Shown here: positions 6,489-14,603 of the stretch, piece after piece
How positions within the stretch are numbered: position 1 is the stretch's first letter
Layout of the letters: every line of letters begins with the position of its first letter
Source of the DNA: CAZMGD01 sp964565705
GTDB taxonomy: Bacteria; Actinomycetota; Acidimicrobiia; Acidimicrobiales; Ilumatobacteraceae
NCBI GenBank assembly: GCA_964565705.1
Contig: CAZMGD010000036.1
Coordinates: 1 to 33,791 of the forward strand
Reading direction: 5' to 3'
DNA: 33,791 nt
Program-made: the position numbers and the translations under genes
Notes under the pieces: generated by a model
Seen by the model: the letters and a program-made list of their open reading frames with translations, nothing else
Told to the model about the DNA's origin: nothing
Database searches by the model: none

Positions 6489-8843
6489 GTGATCGCAGAG
6501 GCACTGGCCGGGAAGCGGATCGCCATCACCGGCTCGACCGGGTTCGTGGGGACGGCGCTCGTCGAGCGGCTGCTGCGCGCCGTGCCCGACTGCGAGCTCG
6601 TGCTGCTGGTCCGGGCCGGCAAGCGCACGACGGCCGCCGAGCGAGTGCGCAAGGAGATCCTCAAGAACAACGCGTTCGACCGGCTGCGCGCCGAGCTCGG
6701 CAAGGACGAGTTCGACACGATGACGGCCCGCCGAATCCAGACCGTCAACGGCGACGTCGGCCGTGACGGGCTCGGCCTGGACACCGGGGACCGCGCCGTG
6801 TTCACCGGCGTCGATGTCGTCATCCACTCGGCGGCGACGGTCAGCTTCGACTCGCCCCTCGACGGTGCGGTCGAGATCAACCTGCTCGGTCCGACACGGA
6901 TCGCCGAGCTGCTGAACGAGGTCGGCGTGACGCCGCACCTGGTCTCCGTGTCGACGTGCTACGTCGCCGGCAACCGGCGCGGCACGGCGCCCGAGGCGCT
7001 CGTGTCGGAAGGACCGTTCGACATCGGCCTGGACTGGCGCACCGAGGTCACCGCCGCCCGTCGCCTGCGCGGCGACGCAGAAGCGGCCAGCCGCCTGCCC
7101 GATCGGCTCGCCGCGTTCCGCAAGAACGCTCGCGTCGAACTCGGCGCCGCCGGAGCACCCGCGCTCGCCGCCAAGACCGAGCAGCTGCGCGAGCGCTGGG
7201 TGAAGGACCAGCTGGTCACCGCCGGCCGCAGTCGCGCGGCGAGCGTCGGCTGGCCCGACGCCTACGCGTTCACCAAGGCGCTCGGCGAGCAGGCGCTCAC
7301 CGAGTCGAAGGGGGCCGTCCCCGTCAGCATCGTGCGGCCGAGCATCATCGAGAGCGCGTGGGCCGAGCCGTTCCCCGGCTGGATCCGCGGCTTCCGCATG
7401 GCCGAACCGGTGATCATCTCCTACGCCCGCGGCCTCTTGAAGTCGTTCCCCGGCGTGCCCGAGGGCACGGTCGACGTGATCCCCGTCGACATGGTCGTGG
7501 CGGCCATCATCGCCGTCGCCGCGCTCGGACCGGAGCAGGCCCCGGCGATCACCCAGGTCGCATCGGGGTCCACCAACCCGGTGAAGTACCAGACGCTGGT
7601 GGACAACGTCGAGGCCTGGTTCACGGCCAACCCGCTCTACGACGCCGACGGTCAGCCGATCGTCGTACCCGAGTGGAGCTTCCCCGGCCGCGGCAAGGTG
7701 CAGGGCCAGCTGACCCGCACCAAGACGGTGATGACCAAGGCCGAGCAGGCGCTGCAGCAGCTGCCGTTGCGCGGCAAGCGCGCCGACCTCGCCGCCAAGC
7801 TCGAGACCAAGCGCCAAGAGGTCGAGCGGGCCCTCGAGTACGTCGAGCTGTACGGCCTCTACACCGAGTGCGAGGCGATCTACCAGGTCGACAACCTGCT
7901 CTCGGTCTGGGATCGCCTCGACGCCGCCGACCAGGACGCGTTCTGCTTCGACCCCCGCGTCGTCGACTGGCCGACCTACATCCGCACGATCCACCTGCCC
8001 TCGATCGTCGAGCACGCCCGCGTGAAGACGACGCCGGGCAAGAGCACGATCGACCGCGCTGCTCGCCTGCGCCGCAACATCCTGTCGCCGAGCCGCCACC
8101 TCGCCGCGTTCGACCTCGAGAACACGCTGATCGCCAGCAACGTGGTGGAGAGCTACTCCTTCTTGGCCACTCGCCGCCTCAACACCCCCGAGCGTCTGCG
8201 GTACTTCCTGCGGACGGCGAAGCAAGGCCCCGGCCTGCTGGCGATGGACCGCAGGGATCGCAGCGACTTCCTGCGCCACTTCTACCGCCGCTACGAGGAC
8301 GCGCCCGCCGAGCAGATCGCTACGGACGCAGCGGAGTTGCTGAGCGCACTCATCGTCACCAAGAGCTTCCCCGCCGGCATCCGGCGAGTGCGCGAGCACC
8401 GTGCCCTCGGGCACCGAACGATCCTGATCACCGGCGCGCTGAGCTTCGCCGTCGAGGGCCTGCGCCCGCTGTTCGACGAGATCGTTGCCGCCGAGATGAC
8501 GATCCGTGCCGACGGCACCTACAGCGGGCAGCTCTCCCAGGTGCCCCCGACCGGGGAGACCCGGGCCCAGGTGCTGGCGGACTACTGCGCGGCCGAGGGG
8601 CTACGGCTCGAGGAGTCGGTCGCCTACGCCGACTCCACCAGCGACCTGCCGATGCTGGAGGCGGTCGGCTTCCCCGTCGCCGTCAACCCCGAGACCCGGC
8701 TGGCGGCGATCGCCCGCAAGCGCGGCTGGTTGGTCGAGCACTGGAGCAAGGCCGCCGGCGGCCCCCGCCCGCTCCTGCCGATGGGCCCGATGCTCAGCGA
8801 GCGCGAGCGTCGCCGCACCTTCCGAGGGGTGAGCGCCCGATGA
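6489..8843 (+). CDS. Fatty-acyl-CoA-reductase-like SDR fused to a HAD-IB phosphatase
   Basis: A two-domain protein of 784 residues. Residues 1 to about 500 form an extended SDR of the acyl-CoA reductase (male-sterility) type: the nucleotide-binding TGSTGFVG is at 14-21, the catalytic YAFTK has Y259 and K263, and RPSIIESAWAEPFPGW is the reductase family's hallmark. These enzymes reduce fatty acyl-CoA with NADPH to aldehyde or alcohol. Residues of about 535-770 form a HAD-IB domain: motif I is FDLENTL (D542, with Glu at 544 where Asp is usual), motif II TGAL, and motif III YADSTSDLPML with D715 and D719. It would remove or transfer a phosphate. The start is GTG, since no other in-frame start precedes the Rossmann fold. 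First gene of the presumed TetR-controlled run. The pairing of activities is clear; the substrates are inferred. Confidence 0.9.
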   Translation: MIAEALAGKRIAITGSTGFVGTALVERLLRAVPDCELVLLVRAGKRTTAAERVRKEILKNNAFDRLRAELGKDEFDTMTARRIQTVNGDVGRDGLGLDTGDRAVFTGVDVVIHSAATVSFDSPLDGAVEINLLGPTRIAELLNEVGVTPHLVSVSTCYVAGNRRGTAPEALVSEGPFDIGLDWRTEVTAARRLRGDAEAASRLPDRLAAFRKNARVELGAAGAPALAAKTEQLRERWVKDQLVTAGRSRAASVGWPDAYAFTKALGEQALTESKGAVPVSIVRPSIIESAWAEPFPGWIRGFRMAEPVIISYARGLLKSFPGVPEGTVDVIPVDMVVAAIIAVAALGPEQAPAITQVASGSTNPVKYQTLVDNVEAWFTANPLYDADGQPIVVPEWSFPGRGKVQGQLTRTKTVMTKAEQALQQLPLRGKRADLAAKLETKRQEVERALEYVELYGLYTECEAIYQVDNLLSVWDRLDAADQDAFCFDPRVVDWPTYIRTIHLPSIVEHARVKTTPGKSTIDRAARLRRNILSPSRHLAAFDLENTLIASNVVESYSFLATRRLNTPERLRYFLRTAKQGPGLLAMDRRDRSDFLRHFYRRYEDAPAEQIATDAAELLSALIVTKSFPAGIRRVREHRALGHRTILITGALSFAVEGLRPLFDEIVAAEMTIRADGTYSGQLSQVPPTGETRAQVLADYCAAEGLRLEESVAYADSTSDLPMLEAVGFPVAVNPETRLAAIARKRGWLVEHWSKAAGGPRPLLPMGPMLSERERRRTFRGVSAR

Positions 8844-8853
8844 CGCCATCCAC

Positions 8854-8905
8854 CGTTCTCGGGAGCAAATCGGGTGCTCTGGCACCCGATTTGCTCCCGA
8901 GAACG
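8854..8905. repeat. Perfect 24-bp intergenic hairpin
   Basis: The arms 8854-8877 and 8882-8905 are exact reverse complements around a TCTG loop. The element lies in the 76-base gap between the SDR-HAD and dehydrogenase genes and ends directly against the purine run (GAAGG...) that serves as the ribosome-binding site for the latter. There is no T-run after either arm, so it is not a textbook terminator. A processing or attenuation hairpin, or a repeated palindromic element, fits better. Confidence 0.9.
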
Positions 8906-8919
8906 AAGGGGGGGGCGCG

Positions 8920-10068
8920 GTGAGGTCGCTGCAGATGCACCGGAACGCGACGCGACTGGGTCTCGCACGCGCCCTGTCGTCGGTCAGCCCGAGGCGGGGG
9001 GCGCTGGTCAGCCCGCTCGAGCTGGTCAAAGACCCACCGCCCAAGCTGCCGGCGGACGACTGGGTGCGGCTGCGGCCGCGCCTCAGCGGTATCTGCGGCA
9101 GCGACCTGGCGACGGTGGACGGCCACGCCAGCACCTACTTCGACCCGATCGTCAGCTTCCCGTTCACGCTCGGCCACGAGATCGTCGCCGACGTCGTCGG
9201 TGAGAACCGGCGCGTGATCGTCATCCCGGTGCTGCACTGCGCCGTGCGCGGCCTCGACCCGGTGTGCGAGATGTGCGCGAGCGGCCGGATCAACCTGTGC
9301 GAGAAGGTCGCGTTCGGCCACCTCGACGCCGGCCTCCAGACCGGGTTCTGTTGCAGCACCGGCGGCGGCTGGAGCGAAGGGCTCGTCGCCCATCCGCTGC
9401 AGCTCGTCGACGTCCCGGCCGACATGGACGACGAGTCGGCGGTCATCGTCGAGCCGACGGCGTGTGCCGTGCACGCGGCGACGTTCCACCGCGGCGGCAC
9501 CTCGGCGATCATCGGCGCCGGCACGGTCGGGCTCCTGACGCTGGCCGCGATCCAGGCGACACGTGACGCGACCACCCCGCCGCCGCTCGTCGCCGCTCGC
9601 TATCCGCACCAGATCGCCCTCGCCCGCCGGGCCGGCGCGGTGGCGTTCCAGGCCAGGGAGCTGGCCCGCCGTGTGCGCGCCCAGTCGAGCGCCATGGTGG
9701 CCGGTGACCAGCTGACCACGGGTGTGCAGCAGGTGTTCGACTGCGTCGGCACCAGCGACTCGTTGCAGGAGGCGCTGCGCGTCGTCGCCCCCGGCGGGGA
9801 GATCCTCGTCGTCGGCATGCCCGCCAACGTCAGCCTCGACCTCACCGGGCTCTGGCACCGCGAGGTCGCGATCCGCGGCTGCTACGCGTACGAGCGCGAC
9901 GACTTCGACCGCGCGATCGAGCTCGTCCGGGCCGCCGAGCTCGGCAACCTGGTGAGCGCCCACTACCGGCTCGACGACTACGCCGACGCCATCGCCCACG
10001 CCTCCGCCGCCGGATCCCGCGGCGCCGTGAAGGTCGTGTTCGACATGCGACCAGAGAAGGACCGCTGA
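8920..10068 (+). CDS. Zinc-dependent medium-chain alcohol dehydrogenase
   Basis: A 382-residue MDR enzyme that interconverts an alcohol and an aldehyde or ketone using NAD(P). The catalytic-zinc residues are visible in GICGSDL and LGHEI, and a cysteine cluster around CEMCASGRINLC corresponds to the structural-zinc lobe, though its spacing is not the standard CxxCxxC form. The coenzyme site is IGAGTVGLLTLAA. The start is the GTG at 8920, placed just after a run of purines. The stop overlaps the next gene as TGATG, so it is translationally coupled to the LarA-like gene. Probably it acts on the alcohol or aldehyde made by the upstream reductase, or on a hydroxy group handled by the LarA-like protein; both are inferences. 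Confidence 0.88.
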   Translation: MRSLQMHRNATRLGLARALSSVSPRRGALVSPLELVKDPPPKLPADDWVRLRPRLSGICGSDLATVDGHASTYFDPIVSFPFTLGHEIVADVVGENRRVIVIPVLHCAVRGLDPVCEMCASGRINLCEKVAFGHLDAGLQTGFCCSTGGGWSEGLVAHPLQLVDVPADMDDESAVIVEPTACAVHAATFHRGGTSAIIGAGTVGLLTLAAIQATRDATTPPPLVAARYPHQIALARRAGAVAFQARELARRVRAQSSAMVAGDQLTTGVQQVFDCVGTSDSLQEALRVVAPGGEILVVGMPANVSLDLTGLWHREVAIRGCYAYERDDFDRAIELVRAAELGNLVSAHYRLDDYADAIAHASAAGSRGAVKVVFDMRPEKDR

Positions 10069-11657
10069 TGCCCCGCCCCGGATTCGTCCTCGACGTCGAC
10101 CGCAACACCCCACCGACGCTGTTCTGGCGGGGCGAGGGCTTCACCCTGGAGAAGCTGCCCGCGGATCGCACCCGCGTGATCTACCCGCCCGAGCCGCTGA
10201 AGCCGCTCGACGACATCGACGGCGCGATCCGGCACGCGCTGCTCAACCCGATCGACCAGGACCCCCTGCCGGCGCAGCTGTTCCCCGGCATGAAGCTGAC
10301 GATCGCGTTCGACGACATCAGCCTGCCGCTTCCGAAGATGCGCCGCCCGGACATCCGTCAGCGGGTCATCGAAGCGGTGCTCGACCTCGCCGCCGACGCG
10401 GGCGTCGACGACGTGCACATCATCTGCGCGCTCGCCCTCCACCGGCGGATGACCGAGGCCGAGCTGCGCCACGCCGTCGGTGACCGCGTCTACGACGCGT
10501 TCGTTCCCCGCGGCCTGCTCTACCAACACGACGCCGAGGATCCGGACCAGCTGCTCTACCTCGGCGAGACCGAACACGGCGAGGAGGTGGAGATGAACAA
10601 GCGGGCCGCCGAGAGCGACCTGTTGATCTACGTCAACATCAACCTGGTCGCGATGGACGGCGGCTGGAAGTCGACGGCGACGGGCCTGTCGAGCTACCGC
10701 AGCCTGCGCCACCACCACAACCCGCACACGATGACGCACAGCCGCAGCTTCATGGACCAGCACCGCAGCGAGCTGCACAAGAGCAACTGGCGGATGGGCA
10801 AGGTGCTCGTCGACTCCGGCGTCAAGGTGTTCCAGATCGAGACGACGTTGAACACCGACCTGTTCCCGTCGCCGTTCGGCTTCCTCTCCAAGCGCGAGTG
10901 GGAATGGACGGCCAAGGACCGGGCGATGTTCGTCACGACGTCGAAGTCGCTGGCGAAGACGCCGCCGCGCATCGCCCGCAACATCTTCCACTCGATCGAG
11001 TCGCCGCACCAGATGACGAGCATCCAGTGCGGCGAGGTCGAGGCCGTCCACAAGCTCACGACCGAGAACGTCTACAAGCAGCAACTCGTCGAGGTGAAGG
11101 GCCAGACCGACATCCTCACGATGGGCATCCCCTTCGTCGGGCCCTACAACGTCAACAGCATCATGAACCCGATCCTGGTGATGTGCCTCGGGCTGGGGTA
11201 CTACTTCAACCTGTACCGCGGGATGCCACTCGTGCGCGAGGGCGGGGTCGTGATCATGACCCACCCGACGCCCAACGAGTTCCACCCGGTGCACCACCCG
11301 GGCTACATCGACTTCTTCGAGCAGGTGCTCGCCGACACCACCGATCCGGAGCTGATGTCGAAGAAGTGGGAGCAGCAGTACGCCGAGGACGAGTGGTACA
11401 AGCACCTCTACCGCACCAGCTACGCCTACCACGGCGTGCATCCGTTCTACATGTGGTACTGGGGCAGCCACGGGATGCAGCACACGGCGAAGACGATCAT
11501 CGTCGGCGGCCACCCCTCGACCGTGCGCCGCCTCGGCTTCACGCCGGCGTCCAGCCTCGACGACGCGTTCGAGATCGCGTCCGACGTCGTCGGCCGCTCC
11601 CCCACGATCACTCACTTCCACGCGCCCTCGATCATGATCGCTGACGTCAGCCTGTGA
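10068..11657 (+). CDS. Large divergent LarA-like (DUF2088) protein
   Basis: A 529-residue protein whose first half resembles lactate racemase LarA, which epimerises 2-hydroxy acids with a nickel-pincer nucleotide. FDDISLPLP (81-89) matches the LarA DDxTRPxP motif, but the Arg is Leu. LALHRRMTEAEL keeps the motif histidine (H125). GGWKSTATGLSSY puts a lysine (K201) where LarA carries the cofactor, and H217 falls sixteen residues later, as LarA's nickel-ligand histidine does. A further LarA histidine ten residues before the lysine appears to be Ile. About 100 residues are longer than usual, and the C-half is rich in His, Tyr and Trp. The alignment is by eye. No larB, larC or larE is in the window. 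Coupled by TGATG to the dehydrogenase. The substrate is unknown. Confidence 0.82.
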   Translation: MPRPGFVLDVDRNTPPTLFWRGEGFTLEKLPADRTRVIYPPEPLKPLDDIDGAIRHALLNPIDQDPLPAQLFPGMKLTIAFDDISLPLPKMRRPDIRQRVIEAVLDLAADAGVDDVHIICALALHRRMTEAELRHAVGDRVYDAFVPRGLLYQHDAEDPDQLLYLGETEHGEEVEMNKRAAESDLLIYVNINLVAMDGGWKSTATGLSSYRSLRHHHNPHTMTHSRSFMDQHRSELHKSNWRMGKVLVDSGVKVFQIETTLNTDLFPSPFGFLSKREWEWTAKDRAMFVTTSKSLAKTPPRIARNIFHSIESPHQMTSIQCGEVEAVHKLTTENVYKQQLVEVKGQTDILTMGIPFVGPYNVNSIMNPILVMCLGLGYYFNLYRGMPLVREGGVVIMTHPTPNEFHPVHHPGYIDFFEQVLADTTDPELMSKKWEQQYAEDEWYKHLYRTSYAYHGVHPFYMWYWGSHGMQHTAKTIIVGGHPSTVRRLGFTPASSLDDAFEIASDVVGRSPTITHFHAPSIMIADVSL

Positions 11658-11670
11658 TCGCGCCACGCCG

Positions 11671-11718
11671 TTCTTGCAGTCGTCTCGGTCCCCAACGGGC
11701 CCGAAACGACTGCAGGAA
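11671..11718. repeat. Second long intergenic hairpin (22-bp imperfect stem)
   Basis: Arms 11671-11692 and 11697-11718 around a CAAC loop pair with two mismatches and one G-T wobble. Like the 8854-8905 element it fills the gap between two genes of the run, starts with CCGTTCT, has a four-base loop and sits immediately before the ribosome-binding site of the next gene (GGAGGAGG, 11723-11730). No T-run follows. It may be a diverged relative of the first hairpin. Confidence 0.82.
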
Positions 11719-11736
11719 TCCTGGAGGAGGACGCTG

Positions 11737-12759
11737 ATGGCCCGCGACGACGCTCCGTGGAAGCCTTCGGCGCTCGGCAGGGCGACGCGGGTCGCCGACT
11801 CGGTGGAGAAGCTGGGGACACCGGTCATCCGCAGGATCCGCACCGTCGGGTTCCCGTTTCGGCCGCCGACGGTGCCGCGCGGCGTCGAGGTGCCGACCAA
11901 GGAACCGGAGCTCGGCATCGACTACGACACCGAGTGGGCCCGCAAGGGTCCGGCCCGCGCCGCGCGCAAGGCGTTCGCCCGCGGGCCGCTGCAACTGTTC
12001 GTCCGCGGCATCGCCAGCCCGACCGTGCTCGGCGTCGACCGGCTCGCCGACCTGCAGCGGCTGGAGGACGATGCGCCAGCAGTGATCTTCGCGCCCAACC
12101 ACCACAGCCACCTCGACACCGCGCTGATGGCGGTCGCCATCCCTGAACCCTGGCGCCACCGCCTGGTCACCGCGGCCGCCGCCGACTACTTCTTCGACAC
12201 CAAGCTCAAGGCCGCCGCGTCCGCACTCGTGCTCAACGCGATCCCGATCGACCGCGAGTCCACGAGCCGTCGCAGCAGCGACGCGATCCGGCGGATGATC
12301 GACGATGGGTGGAGCCTCGTGATCTACCCCGAGGGCGGGCGCAGCCCCGATGGCTGGGGTCAGGAGTTCAAGGGGGGCGCCGCGTACCTGTCGGCGCGCA
12401 CCGGCGCCCCGGTCGTGCCCGTGTTCATCGACGGCACGGGCTCGTTGTTCCCCAAGGGCGCCAAGCGGCTGAAGGCAGGCACCACCAAGGTCGTGTTCGG
12501 GCGGCCGCTGCGCGCCGCGGAGGGTGAGAGCACCCGCCGGTTCAGCGCCCGGATCGAAGCCGCGGTCACGGCGCTCGGCGACGAGACGCTGACCGACTAC
12601 TGGACGGCGCGCCAGCGCGCGGCGAAGAACGAGAGTCCCAGCCTGGCCGGGCCCGACTACCAGGGATGGCGGCGGCAGTGGGCGCTCAGCGAGCGCCGCC
12701 AGCTCGGCACCGCCGGCCTCCGCCGCCGCCAGACCCGCGCCTGGCCCGATCTGGGGTAG
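11737..12759 (+). CDS. PlsC-type 1-acylglycerol-phosphate acyltransferase
   Basis: A 340-residue membrane-associated acyltransferase that moves an acyl chain from acyl-CoA or acyl-ACP to a glycerol-phosphate-like acceptor. The catalytic HX4D motif is in NHHSHLD (H122 to D127), followed by DRES (block II), EGGRS at 199-203 (the usual EGTRS with Gly for Thr), and VPVFIDGTG. It has about 70 extra N-terminal residues. The ATG at 11737 follows GGAGGAGG by six bases, a strong site. It closes the TetR-controlled run, so its acceptor is likely a product of the upstream reductase, phosphatase and LarA-like enzymes rather than the housekeeping phosphatidate; that is inference. Confidence 0.9.
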   Translation: MARDDAPWKPSALGRATRVADSVEKLGTPVIRRIRTVGFPFRPPTVPRGVEVPTKEPELGIDYDTEWARKGPARAARKAFARGPLQLFVRGIASPTVLGVDRLADLQRLEDDAPAVIFAPNHHSHLDTALMAVAIPEPWRHRLVTAAAADYFFDTKLKAAASALVLNAIPIDRESTSRRSSDAIRRMIDDGWSLVIYPEGGRSPDGWGQEFKGGAAYLSARTGAPVVPVFIDGTGSLFPKGAKRLKAGTTKVVFGRPLRAAEGESTRRFSARIEAAVTALGDETLTDYWTARQRAAKNESPSLAGPDYQGWRRQWALSERRQLGTAGLRRRQTRAWPDLG

Positions 12760-12773
12760 CGCGCTGTACTGGT

Positions 12774-12795
12774 GGCTCGCTGCGCTCGCGAAGCC
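12774..12795 (+). terminator. Possible hairpin terminator after the acyltransferase gene
   Basis: GGCTCGC (12774-12780) pairs with GCGAAGCC (12788-12795) with one bulged A and a seven-base loop. A second inverted repeat, CGGTGA / TCACCG (12797-12802 and 12813-12818), follows. The 128-base gap to the P450 is the widest in this part of the strand, which supports a transcription break. There is no T-run. Confidence 0.35.
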
Positions 12796-12887
12796 TCGGT
12801 GACCTCGCGATCTCACCGGACCGGCATCGTCGCGCGCTTCGACATCGCTCCGGTGTGGTTCGATGGGGGGTGCTGGGGGGCGAGATC

Positions 12888-14075
12888 ATGAGCTTGCAGA
12901 CACCGACACTGGACACCGACGTCGACGTGATCCTCGACGATCTCGGCGACGTCGCCGCCGCGCTCCACGCGATGCGGGCGCGCAAGCCGGCGATGTGGGG
13001 GAAGGCCTTCGGCATGCCGGCGCTGCTGTTGCTCAGCCACGAGCTCGTCCACGACGCGTTCCGCGACGAGGAGACGTTTCCGGCCGCGGACTTCTACGGC
13101 ACGGTCGTGACCGACGTGATGGGCCGGACGATGCAGTGCATGCGCGGCGAGGAGCACCGAGTGAACCGGGCGTTGGTGTCGCCAGCGTTCCGTCAGCGGA
13201 TCATGCCGCTGATCGTGCCGCCGCTGCTCGAACCGGTGGCTCACGAGCTGATCGACCGCTTCATCGACCGGGGAAGCGCCGATCTGGTCGCCGACTTCAC
13301 GAGCCGCTATCCGTTCATCGTGATCACCCGGCTGCTCGGCCTGCCCCGGCACTCCGAAGCGGAGATCCGCCGCTGGGCGATGGGGATGCTCGACATCCAG
13401 AACTCGCACGACGACGCGATGCAGTGCTCGACCGAGTTCACCGAGTTCGTCCGGCCGCTCGTGCAGGAGCGCCGCACGGATCCCAGCGACGACCTGATCT
13501 CGACGCTGGCGACGACGGAGATCGACGGGCAGCAGCTCACCGACGACGAGATCTTCGCCTTCCTCAAGCTGCTGTTCCCGGCCGGCGCCGACACGACCTA
13601 CCTCGGCCTCGGCAGCACGCTGCACTCGCTGCTGACGGATCCGGACCAGATGGCGCTGCTGCGCAGCGACCCGGCCGGCAACGCCCGCTGGGCAGCCGAG
13701 GAGGGCATCCGCCTCGACCCGCCCACCGCGTGGATCCCGCGCGTCAACATGCACGACGTCGTCTGGCACGGCATCGAGGTGCCGGCGGGCACGTCGATGA
13801 TGCTCGGCGTGATGGCCGCGAACCGCGATCCAGCCGTGTACCCCGACCCGGACCGCTTCGACATCGCCCGGCGCCCGACCGGTGTGATGACGTTCGGCTT
13901 CGGTACCCACTTCTGCCTCGGCGCCCACCTCGCTCGCGCCGAGCTGGAGGTGTCGCTCCAGGTGATCCTCGAACGCCTCCCCGACCTGACCCTCGTCGAC
14001 GATCCCGGCGTGCGCATCACCGGCACGATCCATCACCTGCTGCGCGGCCCCAACCGCCTCCCCGTCACGTTCTGA
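12888..14075 (+). CDS. Cytochrome P450
   Basis: A 395-residue soluble bacterial P450 that hydroxylates a lipid- or steroid-like substrate using electrons from ferredoxin. The I-helix oxygen-activating motif is AGADTT at residues 232-237, ExxR is EGIR at 272-275, and the haem loop FGFGTHFCLGAHLA has the thiolate ligand at C343. The open frame extends upstream, but the ATG at 12888 is chosen because a G-rich ribosome-binding tract precedes it and the protein then begins at a normal distance from the first helix. No ferredoxin or reductase is adjacent. It may belong to the lipid run before it or be separately expressed, as possible terminators intervene. Confidence 0.95.
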   Translation: MSLQTPTLDTDVDVILDDLGDVAAALHAMRARKPAMWGKAFGMPALLLLSHELVHDAFRDEETFPAADFYGTVVTDVMGRTMQCMRGEEHRVNRALVSPAFRQRIMPLIVPPLLEPVAHELIDRFIDRGSADLVADFTSRYPFIVITRLLGLPRHSEAEIRRWAMGMLDIQNSHDDAMQCSTEFTEFVRPLVQERRTDPSDDLISTLATTEIDGQQLTDDEIFAFLKLLFPAGADTTYLGLGSTLHSLLTDPDQMALLRSDPAGNARWAAEEGIRLDPPTAWIPRVNMHDVVWHGIEVPAGTSMMLGVMAANRDPAVYPDPDRFDIARRPTGVMTFGFGTHFCLGAHLARAELEVSLQVILERLPDLTLVDDPGVRITGTIHHLLRGPNRLPVTF

Positions 14076-14109
14076 CCGAGCCTCGTCGGTGAGCACCGGG
14101 CGCTGGGTC

Positions 14110-14115
14110 TACGGT
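14110..14115 (+). promoter_or_regulatory. -10 box of a leaderless promoter (DUF4234 gene)
   Basis: TACGGT followed by seven bases and then ATG 14123. The intervening GTCGGCC is nearly identical to that at the divergently placed LysM gene (start 15215). No Shine-Dalgarno sequence is present. Confidence 0.55.
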
Positions 14116-14122
14116 GTCGGCC

Positions 14123-14599
14123 ATGAGCGACCAAGTTCCCGACCCGACATCCGGAGCGTTTCCTCCCCCACCGCCTCCTGTGGTCGTGCCGACGGCCGGC
14201 GTGCCCATGGCGAGCAACCCGGTGGGCAGGCAGGTGCCCATCCGCCTCGGCGGGGCCTACTACTCGGTCGGGCTCGTGATCCTCCTGACGATCGTGACCC
14301 TCGGCATCTGGGGCGTGTTCTGGACCTGGCGCACGAGCGGTGACCTGAAGCGCTACAACGGCGACGGGTTCGGGTCCGGGGTGTCGCTCGTCCTGTACCT
14401 CGTGTTCAGCGTGATCCTGATGTTCACCATCCCCAGCGAGATCAAGAACCTGTACGAGCGCGACGGCCAAGAGAGCCCGGTGTCGGCCGTGTGGGGGTTG
14501 TGGTTCCTGCTGCCGATCATCGGCAACATCATCTGGTACGTGAAGGTCCAGAACGCGCTCAACGACTTCTGGATGCAGAAGGGCGCGCAGCCCGCCTGA
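14123..14599 (+). CDS. DUF4234-family membrane protein
   Basis: A 158-residue protein with a Pro-rich cytoplasmic-looking N-terminus (FPPPPPPVVVP), then the block YYSVGLVILLTIVTLGIWGV and WTWRTSGDLKRYNG that I associate with DUF4234. A second hydrophobic hairpin and a C-terminal helix before WYVKVQNALNDFW complete it, giving about three membrane helices. The function of the family is unknown. ATG 14123 is chosen over GTG 14114 because of the -10 spacing. It ends four bases from the convergent LysM gene. Confidence 0.8.
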   Translation: MSDQVPDPTSGAFPPPPPPVVVPTAGVPMASNPVGRQVPIRLGGAYYSVGLVILLTIVTLGIWGVFWTWRTSGDLKRYNGDGFGSGVSLVLYLVFSVILMFTIPSEIKNLYERDGQESPVSAVWGLWFLLPIIGNIIWYVKVQNALNDFWMQKGAQPA

Positions 14600-14603
14600 C
14601 GCG

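Noticed and set aside
6465..8414. Long minus-strand open frame opposite the SDR-HAD gene
   Set aside because: No recognisable domain and biased composition; all family motifs are on the plus strand.
8854..11718. CRISPR-like or insertion-sequence origin for the two hairpins
   Set aside because: Only two, non-identical palindromes, no spacers, no target-site duplication and no transposase.
9978..11918. Minus-strand open frame opposite the LarA-like gene
   Set aside because: Shadow frame that crosses an intergenic hairpin; no motif.
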